Source: Stictocephala bisonia
Taxonomy: Eukaryota > Arthropoda > Insecta > Hemiptera > Membracidae
DNA: 64,000 nt
Assembly (NCBI GenBank): GCA_035578905.1
Contig: JAQJVL010001182.1
Span: forward strand, 1 to 64,000
Direction: 5' to 3'
In this document: piece after piece, positions 10,370 through 21,577 of the stretch
How the letters are laid out: each line of letters starts with the position of its first letter
How positions within the stretch are numbered: the stretch's first letter is position 1
The notes under the pieces: model-generated
Seen by the model: only the letters and a program-made list of their open reading frames with translations
What the model was told of the DNA's origin: nothing
Databases searched by the model: none
Made by a program: the position numbers and the translations under genes

Positions 10370-11577
10370 TGTAGAACTCTCTTGTTAAATCTGTAATAAT
10401 TAAGTAAATTTGCAACAACAAATATTAGTAATTAAATCTGCAACAATAAAGCTTCACTTTGTCGAGCTAACTCTGTTGAACTCGTCTTTATTTATGAGTT
10501 ACTTTGATTTAAATGCATTGTCAATTTACTCAGCATTATTCAAATTGAATGATTTTGTGAGTTCTCTTATTTGTCTCTCAGGGTCGTTTAAAATAGGTAA
10601 ATTGGTGGAACTAAGTAGTACATTAAAACAAATGTTACTTTACAAAATTTAATTTATTTTACATTATTCAAAATCATTACGTTACTCAATTGGTATTTGC
10701 AGTACAATAAAATAGGATTGAAAATTGTAATATCTAAAACTAGATATTTTCTTTTAAGTCAAATGAGTCATTTAAGTTTGATTTACAAAATCATTGTTAA
10801 CTTTTTTCTAATCAATAATTTATTCTAACAACTTATCTGAGTAATCACTATGGATGATGATGGGGTCCATCTCGTGTCCTATCGTATACTCAACGAAACG
10901 GAAATTCAAAGTAATATCAACTTTAATTCATAGCCACAACTTTTAGTTAGTACATTTAAAACGCACAAGTGTTTCACCACATTTTCCCGGAAACGTAGCC
11001 CGATGCCGGTGATGTCTGTGGAAGACGATCCTCGTCGATCTCCAACTATTTGCAAACTGGGGCGAGTAACGTTCTTCAACCGTTGAAGTCGGATTCCCGC
11101 CTTTTTTCCTTTGGGTACGCGACTATGACCCTTCTGGGTATATCACGATGTAGCTGTTTTGACAGCTGCTGCGGCCTACGGGCAAATTTGGAATCATATG
11201 TCCCGTTCTGATTGGTTCGTTTCAGAACTCGTCATCTGAGTTCTTTTACTGCACATCAGTCACTTGTGACATGGTGGGGTTTAATGGAAAATAACCAACC
11301 GACGTGATGTAGCTTGTCCCTCAAATATGCTTACATGTTTACGATTGCAATTCTCGGAACCGGCCCACCCATCCTGTTTTGAACAAAGAGTTTTGTTTAC
11401 TACGACTTATTTCTGGGGCCTCGTCTGTCCCACGGTTATTTTCCACACGACAATTCTCTAATATGATTTGAAACTTCTCCATCTATTTTAATTAAATATA
11501 TTCCTTTTCTTCTATATAATAATTTATTATTTATCTAAATTAATTAATTTGCCTATCAATTTGGTGGACCTGTTACA
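10370..11577 (-). repeat. 3' LTR (1208 bp)
   Basis: Same length as the 5' LTR and nearly identical to it; one substitution seen (position 10962). On the minus strand, AATAAA within ATAAATAAAGACGAG (about 10480-10497) sits about 110 bp from the LTR end and could be the polyadenylation signal. Confidence 0.93.
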
Positions 11578-11594
11578 GTGCCCCCCGATTTTTT
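11578..11594 (-). other. Polypurine tract
   Basis: The minus strand reads AAAAAATCGGGGGGCAC directly before the 3' LTR TGTAAC. It is purine-rich and correctly placed to prime plus-strand DNA synthesis. Confidence 0.8.
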
Positions 11595-12670
11595 GCGATG
11601 TGTGTGTAACGCGAGTCAAAAAATCTTGATTTTAAATACGATTCACCAAATTGTCGGTTGTTCCTCAGATAAGTTTCATTTTTACAATATTTATTATATC
11701 TAGTAAATTAAGTCTATTAACTATTCTATAATTCAATATCAGATTACATATTCTATGGCAATACACCATTATCTCCTTATCAACATTTAAGAATCCATAT
11801 TTATCAAAATAAGTCCATTAAATCATTAATACAAATTAATCAATTACAATTCAATAAATCATAAAATTATCAATTACAAATTAGTCACTTATGATTAAAA
11901 AATTCAAAAAATTCATCACATCCTACACAGTTATCAATAAAAATCAATAATTCAAAAGTTACATTTATTAAACAATGATCCAATAAATCAAAATTGTTAA
12001 CTAACAATTCTATAATTTATAAGTCAAAAGTTTAACAACTCATTTCATCGTACATAATTGTTCATGAAAAGTTAATATATTTTTAATTATTACAAGTAGT
12101 CAATCAAAAATCCATCAGTCTTGGATTAAAAATTATCAAACAAAATTATACATTACATACTGAAATTCATACATCAACAATTAATACATCTTTAAGTTCT
12201 ATACAAGTATTTATCAAAATTAATTAATCATTAAATTATGATTTCTTTTTAATCATTAAATGATTAGTATTCATTGACAAATTATCTCATTTGCTAAATA
12301 CCATTTCAAAAATTATACATCTAAGATCAATACATCATCAAAAATTATACAAGTTCTTATTTAAAATCAATGACTCATTTCACAATATGAAATCATCCAT
12401 CAAAATACACAAATCATATATCAAAATCAACAAAATATAAGTCATCAGTTACTAGGTTACATTTCAAAATTAATTAATCATTCACTTACTTACAGTTATC
12501 ATATCTCAACATCATCATTAAAATCATATGACTATTCATCACCATAACATGTTATATAGTTCATCAATTCATAAATGAATCATCATTTATTTATTTAAGT
12601 ATTTCATCAACATCCTATATTAATTTGTCAATCATTTTTCAATACCCTGTCATATATTTCAAATAAATTC
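11595..12670 (-). other. Non-coding, G-poor interior of LTR element
   Basis: The plus strand here is very poor in G (2-4 G in many 60-base lines), so the element's sense strand is C-poor. No frame over 60 codons occurs. Recurrent ATCAAT/AATCAT strings hint at an eroded repeat. Confidence 0.5.
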
Positions 12671-13085
12671 TCAACTCTTTTAACCATTTTTAAATTCTTA
12701 ACTTCGACATCAATCCTTTAATCCGTCTTTAAATGGAAATATCCATAATCAAACCATTAAACCATCTTTTAGATACTTAATCCCGTTATCAACCTTTTAA
12801 ACCATCTTTGAACTCTAAAATCATGTTTCATCCCATTAACCATCTTTAATTACTGATATCCATAATCATCCCCTTAAACCCTTCTTTTAATGCTGTAACC
12901 TGTTATCAATCCATTTCCCATTTTTAAGTTCCTATATCTTTTTTCATTCCATTAACCCTTCTTTCATTGCTAAAATCCTGTTTCATTCCTTTATCCGTTT
13001 TTAAATTCCGTAACCTATTATCAATCCATTTACCCTTCTTTGATTACTATACCCTATTTCAATCCTTAATCCATCTTTTATTTTA
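12671..13085 (-). repeat. Degenerate ~39-bp tandem repeat in the LTR element
   Basis: About ten head-to-tail units of 37-41 bp share the plus-strand skeleton ATCAATCCnTTAAACCATC then TTTnAATTnCTnAAnCCTGTT. Successive units begin near 12671, 12709, 12750, 12790, 12828, 12865 and onward to 13085. Divergence between units is high, so it is old relative to the LTRs. Confidence 0.65.
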
Positions 13086-13904
13086 TTTTTTTTTTTTTAC
13101 AAGTAAATTCTCCGTCCTTAAACAATCATCAAATTTTCAAATATATTCTCAAACCATTATACAATCTTTAACATTCTCCAATAAATCATCACATCTTAAA
13201 CAAATCTTTACATTTGTAAATGAATTTTCATTCATTACACATTAACAAGTTTTTACATTTTCAAGTCAGTTATCAATTACGAATAATTTTCAAGTACATT
13301 CATAATTATTAATTAATTATTAAATCACTTAATATATTCTTGTATTAATACATCATTGTAGTTTAACTCAATAAGTCATCATATCATACCTACTGTCTAC
13401 TTGGAATGGAATTCACTAGTCCTGGATCAAAGTTATCAAATAAAACCATCTATTGTATATCAGAAATACATGGTACACATATCATCAAATTATATACAAA
13501 TACTGATTAATCTCAATGATTTATCAAATCCTATGTCAATACAAGAGCAATTTGTATTATCATTATTAATAAACAACAGATACATTACATATTTCTTTGT
13601 CATTGATGCAAGTTATTATTATTATTTATTGTTTTATAATTTATTATCAAAATTATTGTAATTCTTTCCAATAATTAAACTATTATTTGAATTAATACTT
13701 ATCTCTCACATATTATTGGATATTATAAAAATTTTATCAATAAGTACAGTTGTCATTTTTTTATTGTTAGAAATTCATCATTTATAAATCATTTATATTT
13801 TTGTTTTATTATTCATTTGTTACATATTATCTATTCATTACTATTATTTATTTCATACACATTTGCATAATATTTTATTTTTTATTTATTTATTATTTTG
13901 GAAC

Positions 13905-14570
13905 ATATTGCCAAGTTGTTGTTACGCCAGTGGGTCTGATGTCACTGCACGTACTTTGGGATAGTTCATTTACAACACCATAGTGTTCAAGTATGGGCCA
14001 GGGTTCTGGAACATTGTAAGTGTTCTTGTAGAATATTGGTTTTCTTCAGAAGTTATTGCTTATTTTGACAAAAGCTTAAAAACAGTCACTCACTTTTATA
14101 AAACTGGAAACGGTCCACATAAAAGTTTTATACTGGTTTGCACTTATGATCATTTTAAGTTTCAAATATTTGAACACTACAATTAAGTTCAGTGAATATC
14201 TGATTCACAAGTCTATGGGTCTCGAGAGACTATAAACAGCAGAACAAAGATTGTCTTATGTCCAACTGGTTGATGCACTAGTTGTTGTTCTCGAGCATGT
14301 ACCGTTGTCCTAGTGTATGGGAGTGTTGTAGAGCCGTGTCAATGGGATGAGTCATCATCCGGCGTGTCCCTGCGATGACAGCTCAACTACGTCATGGCTC
14401 TGGCACGGTAGTGTCGTGGCACTCCGGACCCCTCCGTCTGTGGCACAGCACCATTCACATGTCCATGCGTGTCTGTCTTTCACAATGTTCCTGATGTCCA
14501 AAACAGTCTCAACTTGTTTCACTGAAAGTTTGTTTCGGCACAAAGTCTTTTATTCATATGACTATTTTGA
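13905..14570 (-). other. GC-richer island inside the LTR element, function unknown
   Basis: Much richer in G and C than the flanking interior. On the minus strand about 13900-14020 is open (WPILEHYGVVNELSQSTCSD and following), and 14355-14543 is a 62-codon frame with CEWCCATDGG. I recognise no retroviral domain. It may be a remnant of coding sequence, captured DNA or the packaging region. Confidence 0.35.
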
Positions 14571-15479
14571 TTAACCTTTCCATTAAATAATACATATAAC
14601 ATAACTAAATCACATGCTGTTAATTATAGAAATGGCCTGTTTTTTAATTGCATCAGCAATTAATTGAAATAAAAAATTGTTTACAAACATTTAAACATAC
14701 TCATATTCAATCATCTTTCATATTGTCGATTATTACTTGTGTATACACACATATTACTTGTATACAAAACTTTAATTATTCATACATTTACTAATATTGC
14801 TTTGACATATTTCAAGCTGACATATGCAAAGTTAGTTATCATTATTAAGTTTGAAAATTTTTTAATAACTCATTATTGGTTGTTCATTGTTGACATAAAA
14901 TTAATTACTCATATTTTCAATTATGTTTTACTCATGTTAAACTTTTTTAAATTCCATCACTTATTATTTGCATCAATGACAAAATAAAATTCATTTGCAA
15001 TATATTATCATCAAACATTGTCATTACATTATAATCATATTAAATTGTGATTTCTATCACTCATTGTCTACACCAATGTTAGTACAACAGTTTACTAACA
15101 AAATTATCATAACACATCTACAAGGTCTCAATCTACTTTTATAATATTATGTTTCAAAATTATTAATCTATTGGTGTCTGCAACCTGACTTTGGTAAATG
15201 GGGACTTGCCATGCTACAGATCACTATAAGCTTTTAGTTTTTAGACGCTATTGTCAAGGTTAACCAACACCTGAAACTGTATACTGTGCCATTGTGTGAT
15301 TAATAGAGTACTTGGCGTTGAAGAATTTAGAATTTGGAGAGTGACTAGTTGTAATTATGTTCGAATCGTACTGCTATTAACCACTGGCTATTCTCCCTTC
15401 ATGAAATTCTTTAAATTGAATAAAATCATATACGTTGTCAAAATACATACAATGTACATTAGTGAGTTAAATCAATATT

Positions 15480-16450
15480 AACATGCACAAATTGTAAGAA
15501 TTATCTGTCATCCTATTCTCTCCTAAATTCATCTAGTTTCACATTAATCATCATATTCAGTATCAGAATTACATTCATCTGATTATTTCCAATATAGACA
15601 CAAATAAGTTATTATAATAAAATACTTCTCAACATCTCCTTCAATCATATTAGTTAAATACATTCTGGAATCATATCATCTTGTTGTCTGAGTAGTTTTC
15701 ATTATAAACATAAATAGTTTATAAATACAAAGTGTTTTAAAAATCTTGATACATTTTAATCTATCATACATGGTACATTCTACCAGTGTGGTATTCAAAA
15801 TATGGACATAAACAAGTTATATTAACAGGATAGTTTAAACAATCTCCCTAAATCAGCTTGGTTTCATATCAGTATCCTATTATCATTTGTGATACACTCA
15901 TTTAGTCATTTCAATATAAGTATAAACAAATTACAATAACACAGTATTGTAAAGAAATTCTCCTTTCATTATTTTAACAGAGTATACACCATGTGTGTCT
16001 TTGGATTATATTCAATATCAACATACAAGAGTTACAAAAGCAAAGTGTTACATTATACTTTATTTACTTCATCATGGTTTAACATTTCTTTGAGTCATAT
16101 CATATTATTATTTAAATTATTTTTAGCATAAACATTGACAAGTCATTAGAACATTGTTTAGCATTAATTAGTTATTATACAAAGTTTTACAAGATAGGCC
16201 TATCTCACCTATTTCATTTTATGTGAACCTAGTCATTGCATTATTATTTGGTTCATGTTTTATTTATGTATACATGGGTTATGTCAACAATATATTTTAG
16301 TCAGTCTCCATACTTCTTTCTAGTTTTACTCATTTATCATGTTATTATTTTAAAATATTCAATATAAACATTCATGGATTATGAAACAAGCTACTATAAA
16401 ACATCTCCTCAAACTATCTCGTTCTCACCTAAAAATCATTTTATTATTAG
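15480..16450 (-). repeat. Degenerate ~100-115-bp tandem repeat in the LTR element
   Basis: A motif close to TTTCAATATAAACATAAACA followed by AGTTATAATAACAAAGTGTT and a CATCTCC block recurs at about 15585, 15697, 15793, 15908, 16005, 16122 and 16355. The copies are strongly diverged. The region is AT-rich and non-coding on both strands. Confidence 0.55.
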
Positions 16451-16928
16451 TGTTATATTCATTTAACACATATTATTGTCAAAGTTTCATTTAAATCATT
16501 TAATATCTTTCATATTCAATAACAACTCTCTGGTTATTATTATTTTTCACAAACTGTTAATTAGGCCTACCATATATTTATTATTATGACATTTGTAGAT
16601 ATTTTTCTTTTAACAGTCATTTTTACCATTAACAATATTTATTTATCATCTTAGTTTAACATGAATGTCATATTATTTCAATGTTATCTTTAAATCTCCT
16701 GTTTAATTACAAAGTCACCTTATTGTCAATATTACAATTCTTCAACTAGGCCTATTATTTGTTTATTATTAAATGACCTTTTTAAACATTCTTTTATTTA
16801 AATATCATCTCTACATTTTCTTTATTTATTTTTATACAAACCCCCTATCATTAAAGTTATATTGTTTCAATTGCTGTTTATTTATTATTATTTCTAAGTA
16901 TTTTTTAGTGAACAGCTGAGTTTATAGT

Positions 16929-18320
16929 TTAGTTTTCTGAGCAAATGTAGTTATCCGAGAGCACTGATTTAACTTTTTTCTTTTTATATTTAAAGTTTGA
17001 GAAGCATGAGATATTATAGTATCTCATCACATAGTTTACAAAGTCCTCCATGTCTACATCAAAGTTTTCACCCCCCATCATATTATTTTCAACTTCCTTT
17101 TGTTTGTTTAAGCCCCAATATTTATTTATGATCTCCATCTCAAACTTGAAGAACTCATTCAATTCTTCTAACCTATTACTGATTGTTTTTAGTTTTTTAT
17201 TTTCTTGACATTTGAAGTCATCTACTACACTTTCAAAATTAAAGTTACTAAGTGCTAGGGTTTTGTTTATTTGTTCTACTTTGTTATCTAACACTGTGTT
17301 TAGATACCCTATCTGGTTTTCCATTTCATCATTTATTTTAGGCCTACTGATTTTACTATTTAATTCATAGCCTATCTCACTTGATATTGCATTTGCTTTT
17401 AAGTATCCCTCTAACCTGTACTCATCAAAGTCTACATTTACTTTCTTGGTTTTATTGACAAAGTTGTCTTTAGAACTCCCTATCCTATCATCAACTTCTT
17501 TTGTGTGTTTATTTATTTTCACATTAGATTCATTGTTCAGATCTATTACATCATTATTTACTTCTTTTACCTCAACACTTTTTTCATCTAACCTTACATT
17601 TATTTCATCAAGTTTAGCTTTTATTTCATTTGTTATTTTTAGTAGCAAATCTACTTTCATATTGTCCTCACCATTTAAGTTTATCTTATTATTATCCATT
17701 TCTTTCATCTTACTACCTGATCCTCCTAGCTTAACATTAATCTGCTCCAGCTTGGTATTTATGTCATTATTTACTCCTAACAGCAACTCTATTTTATTGG
17801 ACAATAGGCTGTCCTTATCATTATTTACTTTGATAGGTTCTTGCCTATCTTTGTTCTCTACTTCATTCACAACATTAACCTCCTTTATCTCACTAACTTT
17901 ATTTTCAACTTGATTTATATTTCTCCTAAACTCGTTTTTTATTTCATTAAGTTTAGTTTCTAGGTTAATATTTATTTCATTAATTTTAACCTCATTTTGG
18001 TCTAATCTGTTGCTAATTTCATCAAATTTAGCATCTAACTTAGCCTCTACTGCATCTAGTCTCTTATTATTTTTGTCATTTATTTCATTTAGTTTAGTCT
18101 CAAAATTATTTTGTTTAGTGTTCATATCTACTATGTTTACATTTATTTTCACTAGCATGTCCATTATATTGGACAGTGTGTCTTCTTTATTTAAATCTGG
18201 CCTAACTTCATCAGTTTTGTCTTTATTTTTATTTGAGTTAGACTCTCTAATGATGCTCAAAGACACATCGGAGTCATCGGAGTCCACTTGCGTGTCCTCC
18301 ACAATGTTTATTTTTGCCAT
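16929..18320 (-). CDS. 463-residue coiled-coil protein in Gag position
   Basis: The only long intact ORF in the LTR element, starting about 260 nt downstream of the primer site, where gag is expected. ATG at 18320 opens MAKINIVEDTQVDSDDSDVS, an acidic N-terminus. From residue about 55 to 260 there is a long coiled coil with recurring KLDE/KLNEI units such as KRLDAVEAKLDAKFDEI, QNEVKINEININLETKLNEI and NEIKAKLDEINVRLDE. A second helical part (VDDFKCQENKKLKTISNRLE) follows, then a basic tail (FKYKKKKVKS). I see no CCHC zinc knuckle, no protease and no signal or membrane segment. Placement suggests a Gag-like assembly or RNA-packaging protein, but I recognise no capsid fold. The intact 1.4-kb frame in an otherwise non-coding element implies selection or recent birth. 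Confidence 0.8.
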   Translation of the reverse strand: MAKINIVEDTQVDSDDSDVSLSIIRESNSNKNKDKTDEVRPDLNKEDTLSNIMDMLVKINVNIVDMNTKQNNFETKLNEINDKNNKRLDAVEAKLDAKFDEISNRLDQNEVKINEININLETKLNEIKNEFRRNINQVENKVSEIKEVNVVNEVENKDRQEPIKVNNDKDSLLSNKIELLLGVNNDINTKLEQINVKLGGSGSKMKEMDNNKINLNGEDNMKVDLLLKITNEIKAKLDEINVRLDEKSVEVKEVNNDVIDLNNESNVKINKHTKEVDDRIGSSKDNFVNKTKKVNVDFDEYRLEGYLKANAISSEIGYELNSKISRPKINDEMENQIGYLNTVLDNKVEQINKTLALSNFNFESVVDDFKCQENKKLKTISNRLEELNEFFKFEMEIINKYWGLNKQKEVENNMMGGENFDVDMEDFVNYVMRYYNISCFSNFKYKKKKVKSVLSDNYICSEN

Positions 18321-18537
18321 TGTTATTTTTGCAAATTTTAATAAAATACAAAATATGATTTTATATAATTCTTTCTTTTAAATTTTGAGTTTAAATCAGA
18401 TAGGCCTATATTAAAATATTTTTAATTCATTATTCTTATTATATAGTCTAGCCTAGCCTTTTTTCATTTATGTATTCTTTGATTCAAATATTAGATTTTA
18501 ATTTATTTTACAAAATTTAATATTTGTACTACCTAGT

Positions 18538-18567
18538 TCCACGTTGTTAGGTGCCATTCTGTAGAAT
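18538..18567 (-). repeat. Degenerate second copy of LTR end plus primer site
   Basis: Minus strand ATTCTACAGAATGGCACC then TAACAACGTGG repeats the LTR terminus and PBS start (TTCTACAGAATGGCGCC) immediately downstream of the functional-looking PBS, with substitutions and a 2-bp change. Confidence 0.65.
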
Positions 18568-18576
18568 TATCTTTAA

Positions 18577-18594
18577 GCCCCACGTTGGGCGCCA
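18577..18594 (-). other. Primer binding site for tRNA-Lys
   Basis: Minus strand reads TGGCGCCCAACGTGGGGC, 3 nt from the 5' LTR end. This is complementary to the 3' end of tRNA-Lys (CUU-type), the primer site known from several retroelements. It fixes the element's orientation. Confidence 0.88.
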
Positions 18595-18597
18595 TTC

Positions 18598-19805
18598 TGT
18601 AGAACTCTCTTGTTAAATCTGTAATAATTAAGTAAATTTGCAACAACAAATATTAGTAATTAAATCTGCAACAATAAAGCTTCACTTTGTCGAGCTAACT
18701 CTGTTGAACTCGTCTTTATTTATGAGTTACTTTGATTTAAATGCATTGTCAATTTACTCAGCATTATTCAAATTGAATGATTTTGTGAGTTCTCTTATTT
18801 GTCTCTCAGGGTCGTTTAAAATAGGTAAATTGGTGGAACTAAGTAGTACATTAAAACAAATGTTACTTTACAAAATTTAATTTATTTTACATTATTCAAA
18901 ATCATTACGTTACTCAATTGGTATTTGCAGTACAATAAAATAGGATTGAAAATTGTAATATCTAAAACTAGATATTTTCTTTTAAGTCAAATGAGTCATT
19001 TAAGTTTGATTTACAAAATCATTGTTAACTTTTTTCTAATCAATAATTTATTCTAACAACTTATCTGAGTAATCACTATGGATGATGATGGGGTCCATCT
19101 CGTGTCCTATCGTATACTCAACGAAACGGAAATTCAAAGTAATATCAACTTTAATTCATAGCCACAACTTTTAGTTAGTACATTTAAAATGCACAAGTGT
19201 TTCACCACATTTTCCCGGAAACGTAGCCCGATGCCGGTGATGTCTGTGGAAGACGATCCTCGTCGATCTCCAACTATTTGCAAACTGGGGCGAGTAACGT
19301 TCTTCAACCGTTGAAGTCGGATTCCCGCCTTTTTTCCTTTGGGTACGCGACTATGACCCTTCTGGGTATATCACGATGTAGCTGTTTTGACAGCTGCTGC
19401 GGCCTACGGGCAAATTTGGAATCATATGTCCCGTTCTGATTGGTTCGTTTCAGAACTCGTCATCTGAGTTCTTTTACTGCACATCAGTCACTTGTGACAT
19501 GGTGGGGTTTAATGGAAAATAACCAACCGACGTGATGTAGCTTGTCCCTCAAATATGCTTACATGTTTACGATTGCAATTCTCGGAACCGGCCCACCCAT
19601 CCTGTTTTGAACAAAGAGTTTTGTTTACTACGACTTATTTCTGGGGCCTCGTCTGTCCCACGGTTATTTTCCACACGACAATTCTCTAATATGATTTGAA
19701 ACTTCTCCATCTATTTTAATTAAATATATTCCTTTTCTTCTATATAATAATTTATTATTTATCTAAATTAATTAATTTGCCTATCAATTTGGTGGACCTG
19801 TTACA
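18598..19805 (-). repeat. 5' LTR (1208 bp)
   Basis: Starts TGTAACAGGTCCACC and ends AGAGAGTTCTACA on the minus strand (TG...CA termini). It contains GACAGCTGCTGC and several GC-rich segments that could hold the promoter. The 80-codon plus-strand frame inside it (18638-18880) is an LTR sequence artefact, repeated identically in the other LTR. Confidence 0.93.
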
Positions 19806-20258
19806 AGGTATATCATATTTTATTATTATATTTTAAGGATATCAATACAAGTATCTTTAAAACTTAAATAATCATTATAATTATTTTAAAATGTGTCTAC
19901 CTTACAAAATTGCCGAGTTATAACTGTTATAACTGAGTTATAATTATATCAGTATTATTGTTTGTTGTCTCAAATAATTGTATGATATTCCTGCAACTAA
20001 ACGATAGTAAACGTTAACTCGGGCTTTAAAATAAAAAAAATATCGTATTGAATTTTAATGGACGCTTCTTTCCACAAACATCAAAAATTCAACTTGGTTG
20101 CGCACTCAACCTTGTTAACAATGTTAGGTTATTGACCTATTTAACTAAGTCCGGACCTACGGATACATGAGACTACGGGTCTGTGCGTGAACTTTCTTCA
20201 ACCAGTGAAGTATCGACAATTAGCTTAATTGGGGATTTGAACTTCGTACGTTGGAATT

Positions 20259-20430
20259 TGCCGGCGTGGTGGCTCAGTGGCTAAGTCTTCGGACTGCGAA
20301 GGGCAAGGTCCAAGGTTCGAACCCCACTGAGCCAAAGGTCGGTACTTCACACGTTGAATAAAGTCCACGCACAGGCTTGCAAGCCCATGTAAACTGGCAA
20401 GAGAAGCTATATTTAAATAAAAAAGTAAAG
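20259..20430 (+). mobile_element. tRNA-derived SINE head
   Basis: Begins GCCGGCGTGGTGGCTCAGTG and contains an A-box (TGGCTCAGTGGC) and a B-box (GGTTCGAACCC) at the spacing of an RNA polymerase III type 2 promoter. A tRNA-unrelated body follows (CACGTTGAATAAAGTCCACG). The cloverleaf is incomplete, so it is not a tRNA gene. An inverted, deleted copy of the head lies at 20448-20475. Confidence 0.75.
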
Positions 20431-20447
20431 AAAGTAAGAACAGTAAG

Positions 20448-20478
20448 ACTCCGCAGTCCGAAGCCACCACGCCAGCAA
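20448..20478 (-). repeat. Inverted partial SINE head
   Basis: The minus strand reads TTTTGCTGGCGTGGTGGCTT then CGGACTGCGGAG, matching the 5' end of the SINE at 20255-20300 with the A-box segment (about 14 bp) missing. Together the two copies could form a hairpin about 200 bp long. Confidence 0.65.
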
Positions 20479-20839
20479 AATTCGTGCTTAGTGTTATAGG
20501 ACTAAATGAAAAACGTCTTTATTTAATCAGGTGAAGTTGGGACTAAAAAGTCCCTTCTACCACTTATAAAAAAACCTGATACAAAATAATTACAATTAAC
20601 AATTTTGTTTTTAATTTAGTAATTACAACTGAATAAAAATAACAAAAGCTAATATAAAACACAAAAATATTAATTATCCTAAAGTATATAATATTAATAA
20701 TCATAGTGAAATGATATATGTAATAACAGTATGAAATAAACTAACAAACTTAGAAATAAAAGTAAAATTATGAAATTCCACTTACACCCTCACACACGCT
20801 CTCTTCAACTGGACCACACGCTCATTCCCACAATTATTA

Positions 20840-21190
20840 ACTTAATAGTAAATCATGAAAACTGAAAAAGAAAAAAACCTCACAGACCACATAAATACGT
20901 ATCCTTCAGATGCTTGCCAAACACTACCGGCCATCATCGGACCGCAGAGAAAGGCTTTTACCTCCGCCCTGAAGCGATGATAATTATCCATGTTCCTCAT
21001 AACATCTGGAAAGGAATTCCACAGACGGCAAGAATTTTCTGTTAACGATTGATTGAATATTGGAAGTTCTATGAGTAGGAATACAAAGAAGCGAAGCACC
21101 CCTGCGTGTTTACCGGGCACAAAAACTTGAAGTTATCATACAGAAATTTAGGAGACTTCGTGTGCAATACCTTATTTAAGAAAGAAATTG
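20840..21190 (-). pseudogene. Non-LTR retrotransposon reverse transcriptase C-terminus, frameshifted
   Basis: Minus-strand frames give SPKFLYDNF, then in one frame ASLLCIPTHRTSNIQS, then after a shift near 21065 IFNQSLTENSCRLWNSFP and MDNYHRFRAEVKAFL. The hydrophobic-P-HRT, SCRLWNSLP and F+..+K..L pattern is the usual tail after the RT thumb of Jockey/CR1-type LINEs. It is a short 5'-truncated relic; the exact clade is not decidable. Confidence 0.65.
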
Positions 21191-21577
21191 TGTGATATTC
21201 ATAGAGATATAAATGTTATCCCGTTATAGCTTGGAAGGTACGAAATTTCATTATTACACACTTATTTAACTTGTTATTAGGCACCTATTCTGAATTATCA
21301 GATATCTGTACATTCTGAATTGAGATGCTACTATGAGAAAAATGGCTGCTTCTCATGATTCAGTTAAGAGTAACTATTACTTTAGACATTTTACACTGTC
21401 AAATGAGTTGACTGTTTCCACTTCTGTGTCGTTGTAATGTAGAGTAGACCAACCCAGTTTCATGTATTTATTGTCATCTTAATTTAATAATTGGTCACAA
21501 TTTACAAGGATTCTAGTAAATAAAGTTGAAAGAAAGTATATACATTTCCATAACACCGTATAAATGTAAGAAATATA

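Larger units (their letters stand above)
10370..19805 (-). mobile_element. Young LTR retrotransposon without pol (LARD-like), minus strand
   Basis: Two 1208-bp LTRs (10370-11577 and 18598-19805) flank a 7020-bp interior. The target duplication is AGGT (10366-10369 and 19806-19809). The orientation is minus because the 18-nt primer site complementary to tRNA-Lys lies next to the right LTR and the polypurine tract next to the left one. By eye the LTRs differ at a single base (C at 10962, T at 19190), so the insertion is recent. The interior has one long ORF, a 463-residue coiled-coil protein, and no protease, reverse transcriptase, RNase H or integrase frame. It therefore depends on enzymes from a relative. 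The size and coding loss fit a large retrotransposon derivative; the 4-bp duplication and Lys primer suggest but do not prove a Ty3/gypsy relative. Confidence 0.93.

Noticed and set aside
10410..10652. 80-codon frame, repeated exactly at 18638-18880
   Set aside because: It is LTR sequence on the strand opposite to the element; the identity reflects recent LTR duplication, not protein conservation.
17446..17913. 155-codon plus frame
   Set aside because: Antisense shadow of the coiled-coil ORF; its Ser/Thr/Leu-rich composition is what an A/G-rich coding strand gives in reverse.
20259..20333. tRNA gene
   Set aside because: A- and B-boxes are present, but the acceptor and anticodon stems do not pair properly and a SINE body follows.
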